Source: Margaritispora aquatica (taxonomy: Eukaryota; Ascomycota; Leotiomycetes; Helotiales; Discinellaceae). From it: a stretch of DNA of 64,000 nt. The number at the start of each line of letters is the position of its first letter. Positions within the stretch are counted from its first letter, which is position 1. A program made the translations under genes and the position numbers. The stretch lies in the NCBI GenBank assembly GCA_007644065.1, contig VJWN01000014.1, positions 310,001 through 374,000 of the forward strand. The letters are read 5' to 3'. The notes beneath the pieces were generated by a model. It worked only from the letters and a program-made list of their open reading frames with translations, had not been told where the DNA came from and did no database searches. Shown here in pieces: positions 22,473 through 35,030 of the stretch.

Positions 22473-23613
22473 AATGAATGGTACTGAGATGAGCAATCCC
22501 TGAGAAGAAAAGTTTAAGCTTGAGAATTTGATTTCACTTTGAGAAAGCTCGTCGATGCTCTCGGGGTGGGTGTGAATTAGCGTTCGCGAAGAGCACTTAG
22601 ATAGAAAAGAGAAGAGAGAGTGTCGGCAACGCACATGCAATGAAATTGAAATCAAAGGTTTAGCGAGCGAGTGTGCCAAATTCGGCACTTTGCATACTCC
22701 TGCGAATCTCTTGCTTCCAAGTCCTGCTACTCCACGAAATAAGTGGGATTGACGGGATTGAATGGCTCGGGTGATTGCTCTCTGATGGAAAAGCGAAACA
22801 TGGAGAAGGCTGCATATGACAAGGCGGAGATTCTACCAAGTTGGAAAGTGCTTCATGCTGAGTGTATTCACAGCCTGTAGGGAACGGGTTTCAATGAAAA
22901 AGAAACTCTTGGCGTCTAATCATAAGGTCGAAAATGCGCACGCAGTTGACAACAAAGTTCAGGGCACACGGGCATGATCCAGGAAGTGAGTGGGTGATTC
23001 TGTGTTTAGCGGCGGGCTTGAAGCTATGTGATTCGCTTATTCGCCAGAGTGGAGTATTGCTGTCCACTTGTATCGAATGAAAAGCGACTCCCTTCAATTT
23101 CCTAGCGGCGGTATTTGGGCGGAATTGCTCAAAGGTTTGTGGTGCAGTTGAATAGAATGGAGACGCGCCACCCCCGCCTTTTGGTTTTTTATCAAAAGTC
23201 AAAGCCCGACCGACATTTGCTGATCACCACTTCCAGAATAATATGCACGATAAGCGAACCAAGCAGGATGAGTTGCAGCAAGTCCAGTTTTCTGTATGTC
23301 GATTTATTTAGCTTTATCTGTACTAGCATACCCGGCATAAGGTCTGATCGTGGCGCCTGCTCCGTATGATTTAGCGACTATTTCTTAGCCTTCCCCTGAG
23401 TAGCGGCGAAGAAGGTGCCATGCATGTTCGAAAACCGCCGCTATGGAAAGAACTCCAAGGGAAATACGCTAACCCACGTTTCCCCATACCCCTCAAACCC
23501 GCCTGCTTGGATATATATGGGTATCAAATTCCCATGAATTACTCAACCAGACAGGAGATCAACAGATCCACTTCTACTTCTATTCACTCTACTTCACTAC
23601 ATCATTCTTCAAT
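22473..23613. other. Divergent promoter region (Mpv17 / sugar permease)
   Basis: No gene seen. This 1.1 kb separates two divergently transcribed genes and must hold both promoters. A TATATAT at about 23512-23518 lies about 100 bp before the permease start. C4-rich stretches (TTTCCCCATACCCCTC near 23480) precede it and could bind C2H2 regulators, but I would not name one. Confidence 0.5.
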
Positions 23614-26152
23614 ATGTCAGAAAAAGCGGCAGAGGTCGATCAGACGCAAGTCTATCAGGTGGAATCGACTGATGTCCTAAGGAAGGCATCGCTTGCACAT
23701 GGCTCTGAAGAGATCAGGTTGGACACCCGAAAACTTTTAAGAATTAACGCTGATTTTGCCAGACTCCCCGGCAAGACTCTCGAGCAGGCTGCGCTAGGAG
23801 GAACCCAGGATGATCATAATCTTTCCGTGAGGGAAGCTATCAGACACTATCATCCTGCTCTCCTTTGGAGCTTGGTGGTGAGTACCCTATCCCCTTCCTT
23901 GAATACACAGGAGGAGAAGGAGCTGACTAAGCGGGAAATTTAAGTATTCATTATGTGTTATAATGGAAGGCTATGATACGAACTTGCTCTCTAATTTCTT
24001 TGCTTATCGTAAGTTCTCCTTCTGATTGTTGACGTTGAAATTTGAAAATGTTGTCGGTCGCTTGTTTTGACCACGTGACACTCTACTTAGTCCTCACTAA
24101 CAGCACACAGCTTCATTCCTTATCAGATACGGCAATTATGTTGGAGTTACACCAGAAACCCCCGTAGGCTACCAGATGACTGCTGCTTGGCAAGCTGGAT
24201 TGAGCCAAAGTAGCGGAGTTGGCTCCTTTTTCGGTGTCCTCCTCAACGGTTTCCTCGTCAGCAAATATGGCTCTAGGAGAGTCGTCCTTGGTGCACTCGT
24301 GGCTCTTACATTATCCATTTTTGTTGTCTTCTTTGCACCATCCCTGCCAGTCCTCCTCGTCGGCGAGATCCTTTGTGGTTTTCCATGGGGCATTCTTGCG
24401 ACCACTGCCCCTGCCTATGCATCCGAGGTTCTCCCCACAGCGTAAGCGACCCCAAGGCTTTGTAGGCGATGTAGCTGACTTTGCTCTCAGGTTGAGAACT
24501 TACATGACGTGAGTTTCTATTTCCTCATTCTTGGTTATCCCTACTGGATGCTTCAGAATCTCGCTCATATCTGCTGCATCTGCAATGCACCCACCAAACT
24601 ACCCTAGATAACTAACTTGAATCACATAGATCATACACCAATATGTGCTTCATCATTGGCCAACTCATCAGCGCTGGTGTCCTGGTATGTCAGGCAATGC
24701 CTTGGGTTCCTCAGGTACACACACTGACTGCATGCATAGAAAGGTCTATCTCACCGAGTTGATGAATGGGGTTACAAGATTCCTTTTGCTTTGCAATGGA
24801 CATGGCCAGTTGTTCTCATTCCATTGGTTTACTTTTCTCCCGAGTCACCTTGGTATCTCGTCCGTATGGGCCGCCTGGATGAAGCCGAAAGGTCTCTCCG
24901 CCGTCTCCAATCTCCAGACTCGAACATTGATGTTCGTAAGACCTTGAGCACCATCATCTTCACAAACAACCTCGAGGAGTCCCTTTCTGTTGGTACCAGC
25001 TATCTCGACTGCTTTAAGGGCTTCGAACTTCGCCGAACTGAGATTGCCTGTCTTGTATTTGCCGGTCAGATTCTTTGTAAGTACTTCTCTCAATCGCTGT
25101 GAGTCTGACTAACCGATTCACAGGTGGTATCTGCTTTGCTTACAATAGCTCCTACTTCTTTTCCCAAGTTGGTCTTGGTACTGATGCAACTTACTCCTTG
25201 GCACTTGGGGGAACTGTAAGTTTAATCCTCTCTTCCGATTTGATGTGCAAGCATGAGGGATCTCGCTTAAGCACGAGACACAACACTTTACTTTCCCTAA
25301 CATGCACGCTTGCTATCTCTATTCGAAGTAAAGATGATTGACTGACTCGTGCTATTTCAATTGCAGGCCCTGGCTCTGGTTGCTTGCATTGTCAACTGGG
25401 TACTCTTGATGCCTAATTTTGGTCGCCGAACGATCTATATCTGGGGTATGGGTGGAATGTGCTTGGTTCTCATTCTCATCGGCATCCTCAATGTCTGGAC
25501 GCATCACCCATCAGTTGGCATGGCTCAAGCTGTTCTCACTCTTCTCTGGACCGTCATTTTCCAGCTCTCGGCTGGACAGCTTGGCTGGGTAAGTCACATG
25601 ATAGTTTTTCCTTCTCCTCCCATTTCTTCAAATAATCCTCTATCAATCTCTAGACTTGCTGACACGCTCTAGGCACTTCCAGCAGAGATGGGATCAACCC
25701 GATTAAGGCAAAAAACGATATGCCTTGCACGTGACCTAAGTAACCTCACGTGAGTCCCATTCTTATTACTATCATTGGTTGGAATTCTTGGCTAACATTT
25801 CCAAGAGGCACAATTGGCGGAACCCTTCAGCAATACATGATGAACCCACAGGCATGGAATCTTAAGGGCTATACTGGCTTTGTATGGGGTGGAACGTGCT
25901 TCGGCATGTTTGTGTGGTCGTACTTTCGTCTTCCCGGTAAGTTGAATCGTGTGTCATTTTTCTTCCACCATCACAGAACACAGCAGCTAACACTATGCCT
26001 TTAAAGAGACGTGGGGAAGGTCATATCACGAATTGGACATACTCTTCGCGAAAAAGGTTCCAGCTAGACAGTTCGCTTCGACTGTGGTTAATGCTTTCGA
26101 TGAGAGCGATAATAATGATCTCTTCCACAAATATGAGAAGGAGACTGTTTAG
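23614..26152 (+). CDS. Alpha-glucoside (maltose-type) permease, MFS sugar porter
   Basis: Eleven exons were resolved: 23614-23877, 23945-24008, 24111-24441, 24491-24508, 24630-24684, 24740-25076, 25124-25215, 25367-25588, 25673-25749, 25806-25936, 26007-26152. Their phases all agree, giving 578 aa. The protein has a polar N-tail, then helix 1 with MEGYDTNLLSNFFAY. The sugar-porter marks follow: KYGSRRVVLGAL loop, PESPWYLVRMGRLDEAER, and FRLPETWGRSYHELDILF near the C-terminus. The order matches fungal maltose/alpha-glucoside:H+ symporters (MAL permease group), about 550-600 aa. The conserved GSTRLRQKTICLARD block is also present. Exon 4 is only 18 nt. The gene lies tail-to-tail with a GH31 glucosidase, which fits import of maltose or related glucosides. 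The exact substrate is not provable here. Confidence 0.9.
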
Positions 26153-27656
26153 AGGGCACTGGACGACGAGATGACTGCTAGGAATGGGAGCTAGGAGAAG
26201 AAATTGAACTTGAGCTTGAAAGCTGCAGGTGGCGTTCAATAACTTGGTTGTAGCTGAAATTAATGCATTCTGGTTTTCGATATTGGTACATGATTGTCGT
26301 TCTGAATACCGCCTTTTCCTACTAATACGCTAGCATAATCTCATTCCTATAGCGTTATACAATCGAATCTCAAGAGATACCAGCGATAGATAGTTAGCAA
26401 GTCGAGGAATTTCTAGCTAGACAATGTCGTACGAAGTTTGCAGTCTAGACTCGCTTGAGAATTGAATCGGGCAAACTTCCAAGTCTCACTAAGAGCTCCA
26501 GTTCGTCAGCTTCAAATCTCATGCAGCAGGCATGCGTGCCCAGCCATTCCGTGACAACTTCATCATTGACGCGCCAGAACAAAAGATAGTATCGCTAGCT
26601 TCATTGAGAGGCTCGACAAGCTCCAAATCAATACTTCATACCAATAGGTGGACACCTACGGAGAAGACTGCCATGGCTTCACTCATCGCACCCAGCGTCA
26701 CCAGCTCCGTGAATTTGCCAAGCTCTCGAACTGGCTAAGACAAGCTTGCTTCGAGATGCAGCACAGTTATCAGAAATAATGGCTAATTCTGTTGCATTTG
26801 TAGGATGGGTCCCTTCAAGTAATGCCTCAAGTGGTGGTTCTTAGTAGAAGGATAGAATTTGCAGGGGGCGTCGCAGTTACACCGTTGCACAAGATGCATA
26901 CTAATCGCTCATGATTAAGCTACAACGCGGCGAATTGACTCTGTCTCTCTGCCTACAAGTCTTCTCTCATATCGCAATCCCTCGAAATGGAATGTCAGAT
27001 AAACATAGTTGGGACCTACTTTCTTACCCATTTCCAGGCTCTCTCCTTGGCAGGTGGGATCAAATAACGCTTTGTAGTATTAGTCTCGCTCGACTGCTAA
27101 ATAGCATAAGAACTGATGTGGAAATAGAGGGTGAAGACTTTGACAATGTTTTCCATTTTATCAAATTCAAGTTGTCTTGGGACAATGAGCAGTCCCTTAC
27201 AGTTGTCGAATGTGCAGTATTTTCCGCCCACATTCAAAAATCCTGCAGATTCACGTTTATTCTTCAAAATGTATCTGAGCAAAGTTGCACATTCTGAGTA
27301 GGTGGATTTTGACTTTGCATTTCCAATGTCCCTTCTCTTTTGAATCTGCAAACAGGGTTCAAATAAGTTTTCGCTTAACGGTGGGGTATTCCCATCACAG
27401 TGGGGTGGGTTTGGGATGGGGTGAATGAGTTAGCATATGAGAACAACGAGGAAGAGAAAAGGAAAAACCAAGTAATCAGTAAAACTATTTCAATTCAACT
27501 TATAGTAGCTTTCTAAAACCTGAAAAATTATTAATATCTTGTAGTTCCTGTTCCATTTCCATACCCTTCCCTACCAGTCAAAGCTCACAACCAATTTCAT
27601 TCAAATTCAATCTTCCCCAACATTCAAACACAACCGTTCCCAATACTGCAACCCAA
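26153..27656. other. Intergenic region between convergent permease and GH31 genes
   Basis: Holds the 3' ends of both genes. No gene is supported; the frames at 26532-26738, 26911-27297 and 27097-27351 have no features. A 30-nt motif at 27357-27386 recurs at 32417-32446 and is listed separately. Confidence 0.55.
27357..27386 (+). repeat. Copy 1 of a dispersed 30-nt motif
   Basis: This 30-mer begins GTTC-AAATAAG and ends GGTGGGG. It matches 32417-32446 at 26 of 30 positions by direct comparison. Both copies are followed by G-rich sequence and lie in gene-free DNA. Their nature is unknown. Confidence 0.5.
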
Positions 27657-30260
27657 TCAAGAATCCGCCAAAACATATTCCAACACAGCATTCCTTAGGC
27701 TCTCCTCAATATCCAGTGCATTCAAGCCACTGACCTTCCTCGTAATCGAAACATCAGCATCAATGATATCCCAAACCTGCTTCTTGATCTTGAATTGGAT
27801 CTGAGCATCAGCTAGGATAGGACGCACGAAGCTCTGGACATCATTATGTCGCAATTTTGGCGCTGAGCCAAGAGTAACAATCGCTCCTTCTCCTGCGGTG
27901 ATTTTGCCGATGTTAACTTTGATGCCATTCTTCACTATCTCCGTCTCAAAGTTGACGTCCTTGGGCTCTTCCATTGCCAGGAATGTAACACTCCACTCGC
28001 GATCCTTTGCCCCAGGACCCATGCTTGGGCCGATAGTAAGTTCCCCATCTTTCTGAGAGTACTCAACGATAGTTCGTGTCCACTCTACCACATCAGCAGT
28101 ACTTCCCATCCCATCATCTTCAAGGATCTCGAAGCTAGCATCAGCTCCAACAACCACGAGCAACTCAATACTTTCTGGATTCTCTTCGCCATTTCCTGGC
28201 AGCAGAGCAGCATCTAATGGAATGATAGACCCCTCCTTGGCAAACACTGGGTAATTCTCAAGTGTTCGAGCAACCCAAAGCTGACGATCTCCTTCATACA
28301 CAGCTCCTGTGAAGATGTCGACATATCGTCCAGGGGGGAGCCATCCTTTTGTAGCCGCAAGTCTCAAGTCAGAGTTTTGAGGACTCACAATTGGCATGAC
28401 AATCAGCTCAGATCCAAAGAGAAATTGATTAGGCACCTCATAGGCCTCTTCTCGCTCTTGATACTCCCAGTACATTGGTCGTACCAAAGGTGTTCCCTCA
28501 ATAGCACTCTTGGCATTCATAGTATAGAGATATGGCATCATTCTGTGGCGGAATCTCAGGAAGTCAGTCATGACCTTCTCGGCTTCAGGTCCATAAGTCC
28601 ATGGTTCCTTTCTTGTCCATTGACTATTTGAAGAATGCAATCTCAATATTGGACTGAAGCATCCAAGTTGCAACCATCTTGTTGCCATCTCATCATCTTT
28701 CTCTCCAAACATATGGCCACCAATGTCATGCGACCACCATCCATACCCGATGTTACTTGATGTTGCTGTAAACTCAGGTTGAAATGCAAGCGAGTCCCAG
28801 GTAACGATCGTATCCCCGGAGAATCCTACAGGATAACGATGCGATCCTGGTCCAGCGTAACGTGAAAAGGTTAGAGGACGTTTACCGCCGAGCTTGTTGT
28901 CCAAGAAATGGAAGTGATTGAGAACCCATAAGGGATCGATACCTGGAACACGAGAGTGAGAACCCTGCTGCCAGTCAATCCACCAAAAGTCAACACCTTG
29001 ATCTTCTAGTGGTCTGTGAAGGACATCAAAAAAAGCATCGAGGAATTTCTTTTCGGTAATGTCGAAATGAATAGGATCGTTACTGTCAGAGCCGTGAGAC
29101 AGTGCTTTGGCCATTGCGGGGTATAATTCTTCATAGTTCTGAACTCCATCCGCGGGATGATCATTCAATGTGATTTTCAGCTTCTTTTTATGCATCTCAT
29201 CTAAGAATTCTTTTGGTTTAGGGAAGAGATCGGCATTCCATGTGTAGCCTGTCCATCCAGTTTTGCCGCTAAGATGTTGTCAGTACCCCTGGTATATGGT
29301 CAAGATAGCAATTGGAGAACACGGAACTCTACAGATGAAGGATGAATCTAAGATTTTGACACATACCTTGCCTTCACTTCCTCAGCATCAGTAATATGCC
29401 AGTCCATATCAATGACAAGCTGTAATGAGAAGATGAAGAGTCAGTCTAATATTCTGAAGACGTTGAGGAGGAGAAGCTTACAACACTAAAAGGGATCTTC
29501 TCCTTTTCCTCAAACCGAGTCATCAATGTACTCAGCTCCTTATCACTGTAGGCATAATATCTGCTCCACCAATTTCCCAAACTCCAACGTGGCAAAAGCG
29601 GCTGTCCTCCAGACAGAGCATACATCGCCTTAACAGCACCTGAATAGTCATGACCATATGCAAAGAGGTACCCATCCACTCTCTCAGAACCAGGCAAACG
29701 AGTAGCAACAAAGCCCTCATTATCGAACATCATGCTGGCAGAGTCATCAATAGTCGTAAAACCATTCTTGCTCACAACACCATCTCCAAGAGGGATCCGT
29801 CCATCAGCATCATCCAAAGTTCTTGCTGTTCCTCTCATATTCGGACATTCCTCTCCGTATCTCCATACCGAGCTATGGCATGAAAAATTACCCTTGACTC
29901 CAGCACTTAAGCTGGAAGGGCTGAAATCCTCGTCCTTGGCATAAGTGAGGTGGAATTTATCTGTGATGATCTCAAGAATACCGTTCTTGTCGATGACACG
30001 GAATTTTGGGATTGGAAGGTCTCTGTTGATTGCAAAGACACTTGCTCTGTCTTCGAACTTGCTATCTGGTGCCCACTCGTAACGCAATAAGCCATCAGTG
30101 AGAACAGCTATTGAAGTTAGCCTCAGACTAAAACCAAGCAAAGGATGATCATACTGAAGCGGTATTTGTCCAACTTCCCACCACCAATAACAGCTTTGGA
30201 GTCTGCAATTGGCTTCACCTCGAACGATGCTCGTGGATTGGAGAGATTTTCTTTGCTCAT
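27657..30260 (-). CDS. Glycoside hydrolase family 31 (alpha-glucosidase-type)
   Basis: Four exons: 30260-30155, 30107-29482, 29419-29367, 29268-27657; 798 aa, phases consistent. An N-terminal beta-sandwich (KYRFTVLTDGLLRYEW) precedes the TIM barrel. FSVV is spliced to LVIDMDWHIT, and WWIDWQQG carries the nucleophile Asp. RPLTFSRYAGPGSHRYPVGF followed by SGDTIVTWDSL carries the acid/base Asp. The C-terminal beta domains include the usual LPPGRYVDIFTG and LENYPVFAKEGSIIPL. There is no signal peptide, so an intracellular enzyme is likely. GH31 retaining enzymes cleave alpha-glucosidic bonds, and some are transglucosylases or alpha-xylosidases; the DWQQG variant is a subgroup mark that I cannot tie to one substrate. 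It is convergent with an alpha-glucoside permease, suggesting uptake followed by cytosolic hydrolysis. Confidence 0.92.
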
Positions 30261-30716
30261 GATGGAATTTGTGAAGTTTCTTGCGGTGATACGAGAGGAA
30301 TGTGTTGAGGTTGATAGGCGACACGTGATGGGTCGTATTTTGTAAGAATTAAATCGATATGCTGGTTGTACGATTGAAGTCAATCGAGAAAAACGGAATT
30401 GACAAATTTTGGTGCTAACGTGCAATCCCAGAGACATAAGATGTTGTGAAGCTTGAAATTGTTGGAAAAGCTGGAAGCATACTGAGGAACGTCATGCGAG
30501 GGGATGTTCCACAGAAGCGTACAGGACAGGACAGGATCCACTTTACTTGAGTCACTCACTAAGTGATATCGCCACCGCTATATTTCTCGCTGAAATATAT
30601 TTCCAGACATCAATTGAAGAGTAAGTTATAACTTGATCTCGAAGAAGTCGATAGATTTTACTCTTTTATCCAAAATATACACCGAAAGATGACAATTGTC
30701 CACGTGATGGTCTCGG
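30261..30716. other. Promoter region of GH31 gene
   Basis: 456 bp between the GH31 start and the stop of the PRISE reductase, both on the minus strand. It must hold the GH31 promoter. I see no gene in it; the open frame upstream of 30260 is a leader without domain features. Confidence 0.55.
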
Positions 30717-31931
30717 CTATTTGATCAGCGGCAAGCTCCCTTCCTCCATCATAGCATCAAAGAGCTCATTCAAGTCTTTCCTTGTATCATAATGCTTATC
30801 CCATCCAAACTTCTTCGCCTTCTCCATGCTAGCAAACAATCTCAAATCACTCAAAGCACTCCTCACAGCATCAAACGTTCCCCAAGCGAAAGCCTCTTTC
30901 TTCCCTCCATACTTTTCCACAATCTCATCCCAGACTGGCTGCTTATCAGCCATGAACTCCTCAATATTCCACGCCGTACTCCCGTCTTCAGCAGGCGGCG
31001 AAGTTGGGATATCAAAGTACGCGCACATTGACTCCCAGATCTGACCAAGTGTGATTTTACAATCATCTACAATTGTGAAGAATTCATTTTTGGTGTTTGG
31101 CTGTGTTGTGATCCATTCTTGAAACTCGCCAATTCCTTTCGTTCCAGACAGTGAGTAGGCTCCTGAGTATAGTTCAGGCGTAGATGGGAATGCAGTGTTT
31201 GGACTTTTACCTTGGTGATGAAGATACTTCAGCACCGTGAGGACGATAGCGATTGTGGTACCAAAAGACATTCCATTGCCGTAGCTCGGTCCATATACCC
31301 TAAAGTGCGTCAGCAACTTTGCGCCCTCATTTGAGAGCATCTCTCACCAAAAAGGATTTGCAAAATTCCAACTCCACTTCTTTCCCTTACTCAACTTCTT
31401 CATGAAATCCACCTGTCCGTAGTAGAAAATACTCTCATCAGGCCCATACCTCCCATCTTCATCCTCTGTTATGATATCCCCAGAGAATCCCTTTGGATTG
31501 CCGATATGCACACCGTAGTACTTGGCACCACACTGTAAGAATACTCTCTCAAGCTTCGGGCACATTTCATCCACCACCTGCAGCACATTGGCGAAAAGTT
31601 GAACATTGATCATCGGATTTGGCATATTCTTCTCTTTATCATTCGGGCTATATTTCCCTTCATGAATGTATGCGCAATGATAAAAATGTGTCACGTCCTC
31701 AATGCCATTGAACTTCTGGAGGGATTTTCGAAGTTGGTCCACGTTTGCCGAAAGATCAAGTTGGAGGCCGTTCAGTCGCGAATCGGCATCCGGGGAATTT
31801 CGAATTGGAGAGCGTGATGTGATTATTATTCGAGGCCATTTTGAGGATGGTTGTGCAAGTAGTGCTGCTACCATGGCTTGGCCTGTGATGCCATTTGAGC
31901 CAGTAATAAGTGCTGTGTATGGCGGAGACAT
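30717..31931 (-). CDS. PRISE-type SDR (progesterone 5-beta-reductase/iridoid synthase-like)
   Basis: Two exons, 31931-31348 and 31299-30717, join across a 48-nt intron (GTGAGA donor, TTAG acceptor), giving 388 aa. The splice turns WNFANPFW into a continuous frame with VYGPSYGNGMSFGT. The Rossmann motif is ITGSNGITGQAM. FLQCGAKYYGVH and the catalytic-region sequence ESIFYYGQVDFMKK match the PRISE group, whose Tyr lies in a YY-x-x-x-D context. The group has NADPH-dependent 1,4-enone reductases, about 380-390 aa. Fungal members have mostly unknown substrates. It is probably cytosolic, with no signal. Confidence 0.85.
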
Positions 31932-32561
31932 CCTAGAGATATCGCTTTAATTTCAAATACGAACCGTTTCAAAGTTTCAGGATTAATTTAAGATGGAAAG
32001 TACATGGTATTTATAGGTGAAGCAGCGGGGTAGGTATGTATCGGAGGAGGATGCGGGGTCAATTGGCATTAGTGAAATATTGAGCCTCGTGCGAGGACAT
32101 TTGATCTTGAAACAAAAATTACTGGACATTTTATCAAAGCTCGATATCAAAGCTTTCGTCTTCTCAAGAGAGGATAACAGGTTGGTCTCTTGGCTGCTAA
32201 ACATTGGGTGGTTTAAAGTACAATGCTGTCAATCGCAAGTACCCGTATCTTTGCTGAAAATAAATTGAAGACACAATCAAGCAATCTCTAATCTGAGGGT
32301 TACTAATTTAGCAAGTAACCTAAGCAAAGGAAATCTTCACTTGATTATTATTAGTTCAATATGACCGTGTTTTCATTTCGTTGTTTTGTAAATTCATAGA
32401 GGTCACTGAGCCAAAAGTTCGAATAAGGTTTCGCTTATTGGTGGGGGTTACAAAGCGGGGTAGCGAGGGGTATCCCATTTTCTGCGAAGTCACGTACCGT
32501 TCCTCCTCGTACCAAAGGAAGAACTAGATTAAGCATCAGAGAAAGCAAGCCATAAACCATC
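31932..32561. other. Intergenic region
   Basis: Divergent spacer between the PRISE reductase (-) and a small hypothetical gene (+). It contains a second copy of a 30-nt motif at 32417-32446. No gene seen. Confidence 0.55.
32417..32446 (+). repeat. Copy 2 of a dispersed 30-nt motif
   Basis: Matches 27357-27386 at 26 of 30 positions. It lies about 115 bp upstream of the small gene at 32562 and is followed by GGGG-containing sequence, so a promoter element is possible. Confidence 0.5.
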
Positions 32562-33017
32562 ATGGCAAGCTCACCTACAATTATCGCCATCCCTCCCTCC
32601 ACCAAGTCTTTCTATATCACCGCTCTTTCGCTATGCCCCACTGCTTCCAGCGTCTCTGTGACATGGACACTTGGAACTGCCACTTTTGGCACAACTATGA
32701 TAGGACCTTCGGAGTACTATATTCTGGCCGATAATGTGTTTGGGTCGCCTCTTATCATCCAAGAAGGTGGTGAGATGCCAGAGAATCTGAGCGTCGAGTT
32801 TGCATTTGGTGCTAAGGACGAAGAGGATAACGGTAGCAAACGTGCAGGAGAGACGAATGTGGTTGTAGAGGACCCAGTGTTAAGTAGCTGTGATCCAGCA
32901 GGAAGCTCGAAGAAAGTGATGCTAAGGGCATTTGATGAGGGAGATGGAGGGAAGAAAGAGCCTATAATTCTTACTGTACTGTTTAAAGGACAGATGAGAG
33001 GATTAAGGAGAGGATGA
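32562..33017 (+). CDS. Hypothetical 151-aa protein
   Basis: Single exon starting at an ATG in good context (accatcATGGC), 151 aa. The N-terminal half is Ser/Thr/Pro and hydrophobic residues without a clear signal peptide. The middle is acidic (AKDEEDNGSKR), with a terminal basic cluster (GQMRGLRRG). I do not recognise the family. The length, clean start and polar protein-like composition argue for a real gene, but it could be a chance frame. Confidence 0.5.
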   Translation: MASSPTIIAIPPSTKSFYITALSLCPTASSVSVTWTLGTATFGTTMIGPSEYYILADNVFGSPLIIQEGGEMPENLSVEFAFGAKDEEDNGSKRAGETNVVVEDPVLSSCDPAGSSKKVMLRAFDEGDGGKKEPIILTVLFKGQMRGLRRG

Positions 33018-35030
33018 GAAATTTTACAAGCTGGGGATGAAGATATGGAATTAGCACCCATCTAGGGTTCTTCGAAGGGATTGGAGAGTCGGAAGATGGA
33101 GCAACAAGAAAAGTTCACAAGAAAATAAAGTAGGCCAATGTGATTGGAAATTGTTTATGGGAGACAAACATCCTTTCATGAAAGCAATACTTTCCAACCT
33201 TACCTACCCCAACAACCCAAATACACGATACAACGCTTGGTCGATGCAAACAATGCTGTGAAATTGACCTGTGAAATTGACCCACTTAACAATCTTCTCG
33301 ACAGTCCCGTTAATATTGGAATGTCGATTGTGTTGCTGGGAAGTAGTGGCTGATTGCTCGGTAAACATAGCTTTGTATCGAAGGCCAGGTCCTTCTAAGC
33401 AATATCATTGTACTGCGGCTTATCTGTGTCTCTCCTAAAGTCGAGCAGCAACTTGATATCTGTGCCTGACGTCCATATTCAATCATTGAAATGCTGCAAT
33501 TGCCATTCCATTTTTGCAGTGGAGCAAAGCCTGTCTGGAGTGTCAAATGACGGTATCAATACACGAGAGCTTGTTAAAACTGGTAGCAGTGTCTGGTATT
33601 TAACAAACTGGTCAGCCGTAAGACTTCAACGATTAATCCGTGTGCGAGTTCGAGGGGAAAGTCAAATAAAAGCGAGGAGAGAGGTATCTCATCAAAGGGA
33701 AGTTGATCATTGCTCCAGCAGCAGATAATATTGGAAGGAAGTGGCAAACAATCTTTAGATATGAACAAATCTCCGACAACCCCTTTTTGCCAATATATGT
33801 GTTCGAAGTGTCGGAGCAAGTGGGTGGAGCTTGATCGTCGAACCTTGCTCATAGTCGTCGACCGATACTCCAAGAGTAAGTTGTACCGAGTAGCGGATAG
33901 GTAGCGGTCGTCTTGCTACAAACATTTCTCTTGCTTCTCCCCTACTTATGGAACTACGATATTGCAATGTTGTTGCTCGGTGCCATAAGTAGGAGCGATT
34001 CTGCGACGCCAATTATCCTATGAAGATTTGTGGTGGCCATGCTGATAATATTACAGTATAGTGAGGAGGGTTAAAAGAACATGTAAATTTTAGCAATCTT
34101 GAGGAGCTGTGTTGCAAAGACGCGTCAAGCAAGTTTACCACCCGATTCGTTGTAGGATTGCAATGACATCATATTGCTGTGGCTGTCATGTGGCTGAAAG
34201 GGGCTGAGACTAGGGACATTTCCCTAGGAGACTTCCAATCACCTCCCATTTCCATCTTTCACACCATCACCATCAGAACTGCTTTCAAACTGCTTTCACA
34301 TTTCTTCTCCCCTACATCCTCATCGTCATTGCGTCTTATATTCCTCCGGTGAGGCTGAATGCCAGAGCTCTAGGCAGAATTCTTCAGTTGCGTTAAGTTT
34401 AGAGAGGAGTAAAGCGTTGCAAAGTATTGCTGTCGCGACCTCATCAGCAGCCCAAAATCAGGTTTGAAACTACCAGTCCAGCCTTATCTGTTTCACATAT
34501 TTCGACTGCAATGACGTCGAAATGGTACGAGATAGTGACGATACTGTCACAGGATAATCTGGCACACGTTGTCTTGAAAGACCCTCATTCTTATTCCCCA
34601 GATTTAATTGGGAAAGTCCTAGGGCTGAGTCTAGATTGGTATCACTATGCATGAGGAGGCCAGACCTAGAGGTCGAAAGTGCAAATGCGAAGGCGTTTGG
34701 ATTCGCTCACCAGCATCTTTTTTCACAAGGATGTGAAGTGCAGACGCCTCGAGCCTCGAGGTTAGCGTGGGGGATTGTGTCTAGAACGTTTAGACCGTAT
34801 AGACAAGTGTCGTCTCTGTGTTGCACTTTTGAAAGCGGTTTGTTTGATGCTGCCTTCGCAGTCATTTTCTTATATCATCTGGCTTTTCTCATTTAGATTC
34901 TGCAATAAATGAAACCTGAATCATATCACACTTCGATGAACTCGCAATTAGCAAAACCTCTTCCATCTAAGCTGGAACATTCACCTCCAAATCCAAGAAG
35001 CTTCTTCGACCTCAGACCCTAGTCGATACC
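33018..35030. other. Gene-poor region
   Basis: No supported gene in 2 kb. The frames at 33408-33728, 33574-33873 (-) and 34427-34654 show no introns, motifs or bias. Confidence 0.5.
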
